This document shows, one piece after another, positions 8,085 through 18,012 of a DNA stretch of 27,861 nucleotides (position 1 is its first letter; every line of letters starts with the position of its first letter). Location of the stretch: assembly GCA_016987375.1 (NCBI GenBank), contig PJRA01000498.1, forward strand, positions 310,174 to 338,034, written 5' to 3'. Origin of the DNA: Brachionus koreanus (lineage: Eukaryota; Rotifera; Eurotatoria; Ploima; Brachionidae). Below the pieces are notes generated by a model that was not told where the DNA came from, searched no databases, and saw only the letters and a list, made by a program, of their open reading frames with translations. Position numbers and translations under genes: made by a program.

Positions 8085-9431
8085 ATTATTTATTCATTCT
8101 GCAATGCTTTTTAATACTTGTGAATATCTAGCTAAGCTATGGTCCAGTGTTTTTCAGAAACAAAAAATAACGAATTTTTAATTTAAAAAGACATATATTA
8201 TTTAAGAAGTCAATTTTTATAATTAAATAATAAATTTTTTTTCATTAAGTAAATTAATTTTGTGATTAATCATCATAGAGTTAATTGATTTAATAACTCT
8301 GGATAATATATATTAAAATATTATAATGTTAAGTTAGTTTTATATTTAATTAGGTAATTCATCTACAAATAATTTATAAGATAATTGAACAATTTTATCT
8401 TTGCAACATTTTGACCTTAAAAAAAAATCGACATATTAATTTTGAATAGTATAAAATGTAATTTTTATCTTTTTCTCTTCACAGTAAAAATAATTTGACA
8501 ATCTCTCAAACAAATTACACAAATGAAAGCCATGGACATGAAAAGCAGAATTGAATTAGAGCTGCGAGGAAGAGAAGCATCAACGGTATTTGTATTTTAA
8601 TGAAACAAAAACATGATCAATTAAACAAATTAATTAATTTAGATCAAAGAACTTAATTTGGACAGTTGTAGAGCACAACAAATTGAAGGTCTCACTGATG
8701 ATTTTGAATCTCTTGAAATTCTTAGCCTAATTAATGTTGGTTTAACAACACTAAAAGGCTTTCCAAAATTGATCAATCTTAAAAAAGTAACAAATTAAAG
8801 AAAATATAAATTTACTAAAAATTATAATTTACATTTTCTAATCTAGCTTGAATTGAGTGATAACAGAATATCAAATAGCCTGGACTGCTTGATGAATTGC
8901 CAAAGTTTGACTCATTTAAATTTGAGTGGCAACAAAATAAAAGACATTGAAAATTTGGCAGCACTAGCCAAAATATCTTCATTGACAAATTTGGATTTGT
9001 TCAATTGTGAAGTCACCAAAGATGTTAGCTATAGAGAAAAAATATTCAAATTGATACCTAGTCTCAAATATTTGGATGGATTTGATCAAAATAATCAAGA
9101 AGAGGAAGAACTAGAAGGTGAGAATGGAACTGATGATGATGACGAAGATGACAGTGATGAAGATGATGAGGAAGAGGAGGATGAAGATGACGAAGGGGAA
9201 GTTGGGCTTTCTTATTTACAAAAAAGTAATTTAGAGGATGACGACGATGATGAAGACTTTGATGCTGAAAAAGTTGTGAATCAAACCCAAGATGATGATG
9301 AGGAAGAGGATGAAGAAGATGTGAGTGAAGTTGCCAAAGAAGTCGACCCGAGTGAAATTCAAGAGAATAAATCAAGAAAGAGAAAGCTTGACCAAACTGA
9401 AGACGACTCTCAAACTAATTAGACAGTGAAA
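8085..9431 (+). repeat. Segmental duplication block, copy A (ANP32 and upstream)
   Basis: Matches 14426-15779 at high identity through 438 nt of upstream DNA, all exons and introns, and 9 nt past the stop codon, where similarity ends sharply. Differences are mainly small indels in the second intron and in the acidic-tail codons. Confidence 0.92.
8523..9422 (+). CDS. ANP32: ANP32 acidic leucine-rich nuclear phosphoprotein, copy A
   Basis: ANP32 proteins are nuclear/cytoplasmic regulators that inhibit PP2A, chaperone histones and take part in mRNA export. Exons are 8523-8585, 8643-8786 and 8847-9422, all phase 0, with introns of 57 and 60 nt. The 260-residue product begins [17 protein letters not shown]. 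It has leucine-rich repeats over residues 20-115 ([31 protein letters not shown]) and an LRR cap with LDLFNCEVT and YLDGFD up to about 149. A long Asp/Glu tail follows, and the C-terminus has a nuclear-localisation-like KSRKRK. All ANP32 hallmarks are present. Which vertebrate paralogue (A, B or E) it corresponds to cannot be said. Copy B at 14863 is six residues longer through extra acidic codons. AATAAA lies at 9551-9556. Confidence 0.96.
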
Positions 9432-10209
9432 TTTCATACCATCATAATGAAATTGGATATTACAAATTTTTCTTTGTATAAATTTCTTTTCTAAAGTAAA
9501 CATTAAAGTAAACTTACTAAATGTTTTGAATTTAATTTTTTAAAACTTAAAATAAATTTATCTTGTATATATTCTTAAATTTGATATTTTTAAAATCTTA
9601 TTGATATTATATATATGTTAAATATTTTCTCAGAATCGCTAATACAGAAACCAACTCAAATAACTCTGCCTATGTTTCAACAATTATTTATTAAGTTTGA
9701 TTTAGTTTATTAAAAAAAAAGTGGTTCATTAAATGATGTACACCGTCGTTTAATGTACATTGTCTGTGAATTAATTTTTAAAAATTTATAAATTAATTAA
9801 ATTATTGTTATTGTTTTCCGTGCCTGTGCGGCCTTAGCATCGTCTTCTGCGGCTCAAGCACATACATATTTGCAACAATAATTATTCGGATTGTGGAGTA
9901 ACGCACACAACCTTATGGGTTACCCAAATGTTCTGTACTTGATCCACTTGAGCTCTTTGTTATTATTACTATCGACCTCCCAGAAAGATTTGATGCATAC
10001 TGAATATTCAATGAAGAAAATGTAAGCAAGATAAAGAGAGTTATAATCAAAATGATATCAAATTATTCAAGGACAAATTTTAAATGAATTCAATAAATTA
10101 TTTAATTGAGTTTTTTTTTGGCTGTAGAAAATAAAAAATAAAAATTTTATCACTATAGAAAATAAATTTTTTCATTTTGTTTCATCTGCAGAACAAGTTT
10201 AACCATTAA
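9432..10209. other. Spacer between duplication units, with a GC-richer island
   Basis: Carries the 3' flank of ANP32-A. About 9815-9990 is clearly richer in G+C than its surroundings ('cctgtgcggccttagcatc', 'gaccttatgggttac'-like segments) and has no open frame. Read on the minus strand it ends in an AACAATAACAAT tail, which resembles the 3' end of a non-LTR element (weak). No gene is supported. Confidence 0.4.
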
Positions 10210-10363
10210 AAAACAAAAAAAAAGAATTTTTTCAATTCTGATAGACAAAAAGAAAAGAAAAAATTATGGTCTTTATTGATAAACAAAAATAATTAAATTC
10301 ATCAATTCTAGATCTTTTATCACTATTGAATGGATCTATTACATAAGATGCCTTAAAAAAGCT

Positions 10364-10372
10364 TATAAATAG
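10364..10372 (+). promoter_or_regulatory. TATA box of repeat gene B
   Basis: TATAAATAG, 87 nt upstream of the ATG at 10459, in sequence identical to that around 6624. Conservation could reflect recent duplication rather than selection. Confidence 0.65.
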
Positions 10373-10458
10373 AAAAAAAAAAAGAATCCTAAAATCATCA
10401 TCGAACAAAAAATCAATTAATTCCAAACATTTTCTTAAAAAATCAAAAAAATTTTAAA

Positions 10459-10713
10459 ATGTCTTGTGGTTTTGGTATCTCAGCTCCAATTGCTCCAATA
10501 AGCTTACCAGAAATAAGTGCACCAATTTCCTTCCCACAAATTGCTGCCCCAATTTCCTTCCCACAAATTAGTGCTCCAATTTCATCATGCGGTTCATCAA
10601 TTTCAATCCCACAAATTGCTGCCCCAATCAGCATCCCAGAGCCAATTTCTTTCCCACAAATTAGTGCTCCAATTTCATCATGCGGCTCATGGGGCTCCCC
10701 ATCAATCTTCTAA
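10459..10713 (+). CDS. Ile/Pro/Ser-rich short-repeat protein B, unknown function
   Basis: An 84-residue protein of unknown family, sister to the product at 6719. It shares MSCGFGIS and the first two to three units exactly, then has its own order of APISFPQIA and APISFPQIS units, two SSCGS spacers, and a distinct end (SCGSWGSPSIF) missing from copy A. Unit nucleotide sequences are nearly identical within and between the two genes, which suggests unequal exchange or slippage. It is low-charge and rich in Ile and Pro, with no evident signal peptide or transmembrane helix. AATAAA lies at 10758-10763, followed by the eEF2 leader in the same orientation. Structural protein, adhesive or condensate-forming peptide are all guesses. 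The TATA box, ATG, stop and poly(A) signal line up as a gene. Confidence 0.6.
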   Translation: MSCGFGISAPIAPISLPEISAPISFPQIAAPISFPQISAPISSCGSSISIPQIAAPISIPEPISFPQISAPISSCGSWGSPSIF

Positions 10714-11047
10714 AAACTATTTTTTTATTTTATTTTTAAAATTAGCTAATCTTTATTAATAAAATACAGAAATTTAAATTTAATTTTTATTATAAAGTAG
10801 TAGTTTTTATTAGTATCTGTGAAAAATTATTTTTTATTCCTAAATATTTTATTTTAAATTAAAAAAGAAAAAAAAATTTGTTTTAATGATTTGATTTAAT
10901 TTAATATTAATTTCACAATTTCTGAAATTTTTTTGAAATTCAAATTAAAAAATTACACTTTAAAAATAAAAAAATAAAGTTTAAAAAAAATAATTAAAAA
11001 AAAATTTGAATTTTTAAAAGTTTTTTAAAAGAACGAAACAAAAAAAA
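10714..11047 (+). promoter_or_regulatory. Putative promoter/leader region of eEF2
   Basis: AT-rich segment between repeat gene B and the eEF2 ATG. Its last 152 nt (10890-11041) recur at 6935-7086 without an eEF2 gene attached. No TATA box or other defined site is evident. The start codon follows a run of A (aaaaaaaaATGG). No intron is apparent. Confidence 0.45.
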
Positions 11048-13570
11048 ATGGTCAATTTTACAGTAGACGAAATTCGTCAATTCATGGAAAATAAGAAAAA
11101 CATTAGAAACATATCAGTAATAGCTCATGTAGATCATGGTAAATCAACATTGACAGATTCATTGGTATCCAAAGCTGGAATAATAAGCTCAGCAAAAGCA
11201 GGAGAAGCGAGATTTACGGATACTCGCAAAGACGAACAGCTACGTTGCATAACAATCAAATCCACTGCGGTTACACTCTGCTATGAACTTTCAGATAAAG
11301 ACTTCGAGCAAATAGAGCAAGATAAAGATCCGGATAAGCACCTATTGGTCAACTTGATAGATTCACCAGGACATTTAGACTTTAGCTCTGAAGTAACTGC
11401 AGCTTTGCGTATAACAGACGGTGCTTTAGTGGTTGTTGATTGTATATCAGGTGTATGTGTGCAAACAGAAACCGTTTTGCGCCAGTCAATTGCTGAGAGG
11501 ATAAAGCCAATCTTGTTTTTGAATAAAATGGATCGGGCTTTGCTAGAGCTGCAACTTGATCAAGAAAATTTGTACAAAACTTTTCATGAAATTGTTGAAA
11601 ATGTAAATTCAATAATATCAACTTATATCTGTGATGATTCAAAAATGGGTGACATTAGTTTATGTCCAACTATTGGAAACGTTGGTTTTGGATCTGGTAA
11701 GTACGGTTGGGCGTTTACATTGAAAGAATTTGCCGGTATCTACTCTCAAAAGTTTAAAATAGAAGCTTCAAAGCTAATGAAAAAACTTTGGGGTGATAAT
11801 TACTATTCAGCTGTGGACAAAAAATGGTCTAATCAAAAAAGCGAGAATAATTTGCGCGGATTTTGTATGTTTGTTCTTGATCCAATTTACAAATTGGCCA
11901 AATCAATAATGAATTTTAATCAAAATGAATACACTAATCTAATAGAAAAACTTGGAATCGAAATTAAAGAAAAAAATGTGCTTAATTCAGGAGGCAAAGA
12001 ATTGTTCAAGCTTGTAATGAATACTTGGCTACCAGCTGGTGACACTCTATTATCAATGATAGCAATTCATTTACCATCTCCAGTTCGAGCGCAAAAGTAT
12101 CGTACCGAATTGCTTTACGAGGGTCCGCGTGAAGACGATGCATTCAGAGCAATGCATGACTGTGATTCAACAGGACCATTAATGATGTACATATCTAAGA
12201 TGATACCCAGTGGATCCCGTTTCACAGCCATGGGTCGAGTATTCTCCGGACGAGCTGCAACTGGCCAGAAGGTTAGAATTATGGGCCCCAATTATTCACC
12301 TGGAAGAAAAGAAGATCTAAACATCAAGCCAATACAACGCACTGAAATTATGATGGGAAGAATAAATCATTCTGTAGAAGACATACCTTGTGGAAATATT
12401 TGTGGCTTAGTTGGAATTGATCAATTTTTGATTAAAAGTGGCACAATAACAACTTTTGAGAATGCACACAATTTAAAAGTAATGAAGTTTAGTGTAAGCC
12501 CTGTGGTGCGAGTTGCGATAGAAGCTAAAAATTTGTCCGATTTGCCAAAATTGGTTGAGGGACTAAAACAACTGGCCAAGTCCGATCCGATGGTACAATG
12601 TGTTATGGAAGAATCCGGTGAGCATGTTATATGCGGTGCAGGTGAACTTCATTTGGAAATATGTTTAAAAGATTTGGAAGATGTGTATGCAGGCATTCCG
12701 ATCAAAAAGTCCAATCCACTTGTTTCATATCGTGAGACTGTGACTGAAGAGTCATCAGTTAACTGTTTGGCTAAGTCTACAAATAAATTGAATAGACTTT
12801 TTATGAAAGCTTCTCCTTTACCAGAAGGCTTAGCTGAAGAAATAGACTCAAAAGCTGTGTACCCGAGTCAGGATACAAAATTAAGATCAAAATATTTGAG
12901 TGAACAGTATCAATTAGATTTAAGCTATACAAAAAATATTTGGTGCTTTGGTCCTGATGGTAATGGTCCAAATCTTCTGATTAATTCTACTAAAGGAGTT
13001 CAGTACATGAACGAAATAAAGGACTCAGTAGTAGCTGGCTTTCAATGGGTTTCGAAAGAAGGCCCGCTTGCTGAAGAAAGTCTAAGAGGAGTGAGAATTA
13101 ATTTAACTGATGCAGTGATACATACAGATTCAATGCACAGATCTGGTGGACAAATTATTCCAGCAGCTAGACGATGCATGTATGCCAGTATTTTAAGTGC
13201 TAAGCCAAGACTTTATGAGCCAGTTTATTTGGCCCAAATTGAATGCTCCCGATCAGTTATTGGAGCTGTTTATAATATTTTGAATCAAAGAAGAGGCATT
13301 ATGCTCGAAGAGTTACATAATGGAAATCCTCAAATTTTAGAAATAAAAGCTTATATACCAGTAAATGAATCTTTCGGATTTTCTGGTGAAATACAAGAAA
13401 AAACAAGTGGAAAAGGATTTGTTCAATGTGTATTTGATCATTGGCAAGTAATGGACTTGAACATAAATGAGCCTTCATCAAAATCCATGCAAATAATCAA
13501 TAACATAAGAAGTAGAAAGGGTCTAAAAGAGAAAATACCAGATATAAATCAATTTTTAGACAAACTTTAG
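11048..13570 (+). CDS. EEF2: Elongation factor 2 (eEF2), intronless, divergent diphthamide loop
   Basis: eEF2 is the cytosolic GTPase that drives ribosomal translocation. The open frame gives 840 residues (human 858) without an intron. Seen: AHVDHGKST (G1, residues 26-34), [10 protein letters not shown] (54-63; Thr57 is the position eEF2 kinase phosphorylates in animals), DSPGH (G3, 105-109), NKMD (G4, 159-162), then domains II-V ending in NQFLDKL. The diphthamide His is present (His697, aligning with human 715), but its loop reads [12 protein letters not shown] where human and yeast both have LHADAIHRGGGQ, so Gly after Arg is Ser699 and four other positions differ. DEQLR replaces the usual DEQER. 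The gene is intact and likely functional, yet more divergent than expected for eEF2. It may be a paralogue or retrocopy beside a canonical gene elsewhere. A possible AATAAA lies at 13696-13701. Confidence 0.95.
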   Translation: MVNFTVDEIRQFMENKKNIRNISVIAHVDHGKSTLTDSLVSKAGIISSAKAGEARFTDTRKDEQLRCITIKSTAVTLCYELSDKDFEQIEQDKDPDKHLLVNLIDSPGHLDFSSEVTAALRITDGALVVVDCISGVCVQTETVLRQSIAERIKPILFLNKMDRALLELQLDQENLYKTFHEIVENVNSIISTYICDDSKMGDISLCPTIGNVGFGSGKYGWAFTLKEFAGIYSQKFKIEASKLMKKLWGDNYYSAVDKKWSNQKSENNLRGFCMFVLDPIYKLAKSIMNFNQNEYTNLIEKLGIEIKEKNVLNSGGKELFKLVMNTWLPAGDTLLSMIAIHLPSPVRAQKYRTELLYEGPREDDAFRAMHDCDSTGPLMMYISKMIPSGSRFTAMGRVFSGRAATGQKVRIMGPNYSPGRKEDLNIKPIQRTEIMMGRINHSVEDIPCGNICGLVGIDQFLIKSGTITTFENAHNLKVMKFSVSPVVRVAIEAKNLSDLPKLVEGLKQLAKSDPMVQCVMEESGEHVICGAGELHLEICLKDLEDVYAGIPIKKSNPLVSYRETVTEESSVNCLAKSTNKLNRLFMKASPLPEGLAEEIDSKAVYPSQDTKLRSKYLSEQYQLDLSYTKNIWCFGPDGNGPNLLINSTKGVQYMNEIKDSVVAGFQWVSKEGPLAEESLRGVRINLTDAVIHTDSMHRSGGQIIPAARRCMYASILSAKPRLYEPVYLAQIECSRSVIGAVYNILNQRRGIMLEELHNGNPQILEIKAYIPVNESFGFSGEIQEKTSGKGFVQCVFDHWQVMDLNINEPSSKSMQIINNIRSRKGLKEKIPDINQFLDKL

Positions 13571-14300
13571 TTATTTAATATTAAATTAATTAATTTAAGG
13601 CAATAACTTTTTTAAAAAAAATTCAAATCATATCTTTTGTTCTTTTTATTTCCCAAGAAATGGGATACAAGTCTTAACACAAAATATTACTTGGCAATAA
13701 AGTTGATGTACTTTATAGGAATTTCTCTAAAGTTTATAACAGCTTTTGAGACTTTTAAAAATGAAATAAAAAGTAAATGAATGAATAAAGAGTGCAGTTA
13801 ACTTTTTTACAAGGGTAAGACAATTAGAGCAAGCTCAAACAAAGTAATGCCTTTATTTAAAAAAAAAATCCAAAAATTAATTCATCCATACAAATTTTGA
13901 TGCCCTTATCAAAATTTATTTTATTTATCTATTTTATTCAAAAATTATGATCAAACATGTTAAAACACTCGAATTTTTAGCAACAAAAAAAATGTCAAAA
14001 TTCAATGTTTTCTCATCATAACTTTTGAATGGATCATTGTTTTAAAATAATTTATAAATATTTAAAATTTTTGTAAAAATTTTCTTTTAGATGATTTTTA
14101 AAACTTAATTTCAGCATACTAAAGCTTCTTATGGATAAATTAACATTGTCTCGATTTCACTTTGCAAGTTGAAAACCAATTTAGTTTAATCATTTATATT
14201 TTCTATATATTTATTGATTCCCCACTCCCACTTCGATAACGCCCAATTCAGTTAATAATAATAAGTTGGCACTCCGTATATTCATACATTCAAAAGGGAA
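13571..14300. other. Gene-free region downstream of eEF2
   Basis: AT-rich, presumably the 3' UTR and flank of eEF2. A slightly GC-richer patch at about 14218-14300 (a cccactccc run, then an 'aataataataagttgg' segment) precedes the eEF2 relic. No gene seen. Confidence 0.4.
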
Positions 14301-14399
14301 TGATACATACAGGTTCAATGCACAGATCTAGTGGACAAATTATTCCAGCAGATGCATAGACGATGCATGTATGCCAGTATTTTAAGTTCCAAGCCAAGA
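14301..14399 (+). pseudogene. 99-nt relic of eEF2 coding sequence
   Basis: Matches 13116-13210 of the eEF2 gene, the diphthamide-loop region, with few substitutions. It reads M-H-R-S-S-G-Q-I-I-P, so it shares the unusual Ser after Arg. A net 4-nt insertion near 14350 breaks the frame. It lies directly upstream of the ANP32-B duplication block and is all that remains of another eEF2 copy. Non-functional. Confidence 0.9.
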
Positions 14400-14425
14400 A
14401 ATTCACCTTACATTTATATTCTTAT

Positions 14426-15779
14426 ATTATTTATTCATTCTGCAATGCTTTTTAATACTTGTGAATATCTAGCTAAGCTATGGTCCAGTGTTTTTCAGAA
14501 ACCAAAAATAACGAATTTTTAATTTAAAAAGACATATATGATTTAAGAAATTAATTTTTATAATTAAATAATATTTTTTTTTTCGTTAAGTAAATTAATT
14601 TTGTGAATAATCATCATGAAGTTAATTAATTTAATAACTCTGGATAATATATATTAAAATTTTATAATGTTAAGTTAGTTTTAAATTTAATTAGGTAATT
14701 CATCTACAAATCATTTATAAGATAATTGAACAATTTTATCTTTGCAACATTTTGACCTTAAAATAAATCGACATATTAATTTTGAATAGTATAAAATGTA
14801 ATTTTTATCTTTTTCTCTTCACAGTAAAAATAATTTGACAATCTCTCAAACAAATTACACAAATGAAAGCCATGGACATGAAAAGCAGAATTGAATTAGA
14901 GCTGCGAGGAAGAGAAGCATCAACGGTATTTGTATTTTAATGAAACAAAAACATGATCAATTAAACAAATTAATTAATTTAGATCAAAGAACTTAATTTG
15001 GACAGTTGTAGAGCACAACAAATTGAAGGTCTCACTGATGATTTTGAATCTCTTGAAATTCTTAGCCTAATTAATGTTGGTTTAACAACACTAAAAGGCT
15101 TTCCAAAATTGATCAATCTTAAAAGAGTAACAAATTAAAGAAAATAAAAAATTGTAATTAATAATTTTTAATCTAGCTTGAATTGAGTGATAATAGAATA
15201 TCAAATAGCCTGGACTGCTTGATGAATTGTCAAAGTTTGACTCATTTAAATTTGAGTGGCAACAAAATAAAAGACATTGAAAATTTGGCAGCACTAGCCA
15301 AAATATCTTCATTGACAAATTTGGATTTGTTTAATTGTGAAGTCACCAAAGATGTTAGCTATAGAGAAAAAATATTCAAATTGATACCTAGTCTCAAATA
15401 TTTGGATGGATTTGATCAAAATAATCAAGAAGAGGAAGAACTAGAAGGTGAGAATGAAACTGATGATGATGACGAAGATGAAGAAGAAGACGATGATGAC
15501 AGTGATGAAGATGATGACGAAGAGGAGGATGAAGATGACGAAGGAGAAGTTGGACTTTCTTATTTACAAAAAAGTAATTTGGAGGATGACGACGATGATG
15601 AAGACTTTGATGCGGAAAAAGTTGTTAATCAAACCCAAGATGATGATGAGGAAGAGGATGAAGAAGATGTGAGTGAAGTTGCCAAAGAAGTCGACCCGAG
15701 TGAAATTCAAGAGAATAAATCAAGAAAAAGAAAGCTTGACCAAACTGAAGACGACTCTCAAACCAATTAGACAGTGAAA
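14426..15779 (+). repeat. Segmental duplication block, copy B (ANP32 and upstream)
   Basis: Partner of 8085-9431. The left boundary falls in 'attatttattcattctgc' and the right boundary 9 nt after the ANP32 stop. The 437 nt upstream of the start codon are nearly identical to copy A, so both genes should share promoter elements; no TATA box is clear. Confidence 0.92.
14863..15770 (+). CDS. ANP32: ANP32 acidic leucine-rich nuclear phosphoprotein, copy B
   Basis: Second complete ANP32 gene: exons 14863-14925, 14983-15126 and 15177-15770, all phase 0, with introns of 57 and 50 nt. The product is 266 residues. The LRR part is almost identical to copy A (end of exon 2 is LKR rather than LKK). The acidic tail carries an additional run (EDEEEDDD), and Gly becomes Glu within ENETDDDD. 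The KSRKRK segment is kept. Most changes outside the tail are silent, so both copies look constrained or very recently duplicated. Functions are as described for copy A; subfunctional differences cannot be read from sequence. Confidence 0.96.
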
Positions 15780-16746
15780 ATTAGAAATTTAATAACATTA
15801 TTAAAAACATGAAATTTGAATGATACAAACTCTTTTTTGTAAAAAAGTTTTTTTTTATAAAAAGTATACAATATTTTTTAAAAATGCTGCCTTTTCTTCA
15901 AATTTAATTTTGTATAATTATTAATAAATAATAAATTCATCTGGTTAATGTTTCATTTTATTTTTTCAAAATTAGAGTTTATCTAGGTAATAAGCTTTTA
16001 ATTAACTGTCATTGACGTATTAACTAATGAATTCCAGTAAATCTGTTAAAATTTATTGTTAAACCCAAAAAATCTTTGAGAAAAAAAAATTTCTGATTAA
16101 AAAAGTATTTATTTGAATGAGCAGATGATGAACGCAAAATAATTAAAACAAGAAAAATAATTCGCAATTCATATATCTATAAATCCATGACTCAAAAATT
16201 ATTGACAAATAAATCCATACAAGATTTGATAGCCTAGATTCATACATATATTTGTTGGCACATGAAGCAAGCACGATCCAAAGTTTTGAGATACCAATAG
16301 TTACTATATGACTGAATAATGGTACAATAACTGAAGTTTATCATCCTTTTTCTTATATTAAAATTCTTATTTTCTTTTTTGTATATAAAATTTCATATTC
16401 AAGTAAAAATTGGGTTTAAACGGAGGCGTAAGCAATTTGGACAAACCTGTGAATCTAATCCCTCCCCAAATTATATTTTTAATAACATAAATAATTAAAA
16501 TAAATATCTGTCCCATGTATCAATGTTTTTGTTTTACTTATCTCAGGGTTAATGTTTGTGACAAATTTTAAAACTTTTATTAAAATTCCAAAGTTTAGTC
16601 AATATTTGCTTAAAAAATGAAACTAACTTAATGTCAATTTAATTTTGCTTATTGATTAATAGATTATGAATTCTAATTAATAATCAAATAAAACAAATAG
16701 CAATTCATATTTTTAATATTAAAAAAAAAAAAATAGAGCATAAAAT
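15780..16746. other. Intergenic region, ANP32-B to MPI
   Basis: About 970 nt of AT-rich DNA without a supportable gene. It would contain the ANP32-B 3' UTR and the MPI promoter. No TATA box or repeat stands out. Confidence 0.45.
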
Positions 16747-18012
16747 ATGCATCGTTTGAACTGCAATGTCCAAAAGTACGGCTGGGGCAGACGAGGCCAT
16801 CAATCAAAAGTGGCTGCTTTCAAAAAATCCCAAGACCCCTCATTTGAGCTAAACGATTCTGATACCTATGCCGAGCTTTGGATGGGCACTCATTCTAATT
16901 GTCCATCTAATATTCAATCATCAGCCGACCAGTCCCAATCTCTATTTGACTACATAAAATCCAACCCGGAAAAAATTTTAGGTGAAAAAATAGTCAAACA
17001 CTTTTATTTCAATAATAGTGTATTTGGACCAGGCGATCTGCCTTTTTTATTCAAAGTTCTCAGCATTAACCAAGCTTTGAGCATTCAAGCACATCCGAAC
17101 AAAAGTTTAGCTGCTCAGCTTAACAAATCAGACCCGAAAAACTATCCTGACTCTAATCACAAACCAGAAATGCTGATAGCAATTAGTGACAAATTCGAGG
17201 CTCTTTGTGGCTTTAGACCAGTCGAAGAAATTCTGGACCATTTTGAAAAATATCAAGAATTAATTAATTTATGCTCAAGAGAAAACTATGATTCATTGAA
17301 AAAATTCAAAACCCAAGAACAGCTAAAGTCTTGTTTTACCTGTCTGATGAATCAAAATGAATCAATGATAGGCGAACAATTGGCTTCTTTAAAATCCAAA
17401 ATTGACGAAAAAAACCCGTCAAATTTGGAATCACTTTTTTTGACTCTTAACAGTCAATATAAAAATGATGTTGGTTGTTTTTCAATATTTTTGCTTAATT
17501 TGATTAACCTAAATAAAGGCGAAGCCATATTTTTATCAGCTAATGTGCCACATGCATATTTGTTTGGAGACGGTGTTGAGTGTATGGCATGTAGTGACAA
17601 TGTGGTCAGAGCTGGTCTAACACCAAAATTCAAAGATGTTAAGGTATTGTGCGAAATGTTGGATTACACAATGCGAACAAGTGAAGAAAACAAGCTAAAA
17701 GGAAATGTATTGAATGGTTATTTGACAAACTACAGACCAAGTGTTGATGAATTTTCTGTTCAAGATATTAATGTAAAATCGGTGCATTTAACAAATGGTA
17801 GACTGGTGATTCCAGCTTTAGAATCTGGTTCAATTTTGATAGTTACCGAGTGTACGGATGGACTTTTTTTTGAATGTGATGACAACAGATTTAATGTTAA
17901 GATGGGGCATGTCTATTTCATTGATTGTGGCAAGACACTGTATTTAATAGACGAAATTGGCAATTGTGAAGGCTCTTTGAGAGCATTTAGAGCATTTTGT
18001 GACATTAAATAA
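16747..18012 (+). CDS. MPI: Mannose-6-phosphate isomerase (type I)
   Basis: Zinc enzyme of the cytosol that interconverts fructose-6-phosphate and mannose-6-phosphate, feeding GDP-mannose and protein glycosylation. Single-exon product of 421 residues, similar in length to human MPI (423). Visible type I landmarks: VQKYGWGRRG (8-17), YAELWMGTH (41-49), LSIQAHPNKSLA (111-122) with the zinc ligands Gln114 and His116, HKPEM (138-142) with ligand Glu141, VPHAYL (267-272) with ligand His269, and SDNVVRAGLTPKF (283-295) with the active-site Arg288. All ligands are present, so it should be active. The start ATG follows a purine-rich leader, and upstream sequence has no in-frame extension. AATAAA hexamers occur near 18162. 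Confidence 0.97.
   Translation: MHRLNCNVQKYGWGRRGHQSKVAAFKKSQDPSFELNDSDTYAELWMGTHSNCPSNIQSSADQSQSLFDYIKSNPEKILGEKIVKHFYFNNSVFGPGDLPFLFKVLSINQALSIQAHPNKSLAAQLNKSDPKNYPDSNHKPEMLIAISDKFEALCGFRPVEEILDHFEKYQELINLCSRENYDSLKKFKTQEQLKSCFTCLMNQNESMIGEQLASLKSKIDEKNPSNLESLFLTLNSQYKNDVGCFSIFLLNLINLNKGEAIFLSANVPHAYLFGDGVECMACSDNVVRAGLTPKFKDVKVLCEMLDYTMRTSEENKLKGNVLNGYLTNYRPSVDEFSVQDINVKSVHLTNGRLVIPALESGSILIVTECTDGLFFECDDNRFNVKMGHVYFIDCGKTLYLIDEIGNCEGSLRAFRAFCDIK

Larger units (their letters stand above)
10210..11041 (+). repeat. Segmental duplication block, copy B (repeat gene + eEF2 leader)
   Basis: Partner of 6470-7086. This copy keeps the full-length repeat gene, its 3' flank, and the leader joined to an intact eEF2 gene, so it probably represents the ancestral arrangement. 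Confidence 0.9.

Noticed and set aside
9064..9375. His/Leu-rich minus-strand frame opposite the ANP32-A tail
   Set aside because: Antisense shadow of GAT/GAA-rich codons.
14331..14522. 63-codon plus-strand frame
   Set aside because: It is a read-through of the shifted eEF2 relic into the ANP32-B upstream block, not a gene.
15448..15672. Met/Lys-rich frame inside ANP32-B
   Set aside because: Plus-two-frame shadow of the acidic tail (GATGATGAAG-type codons).
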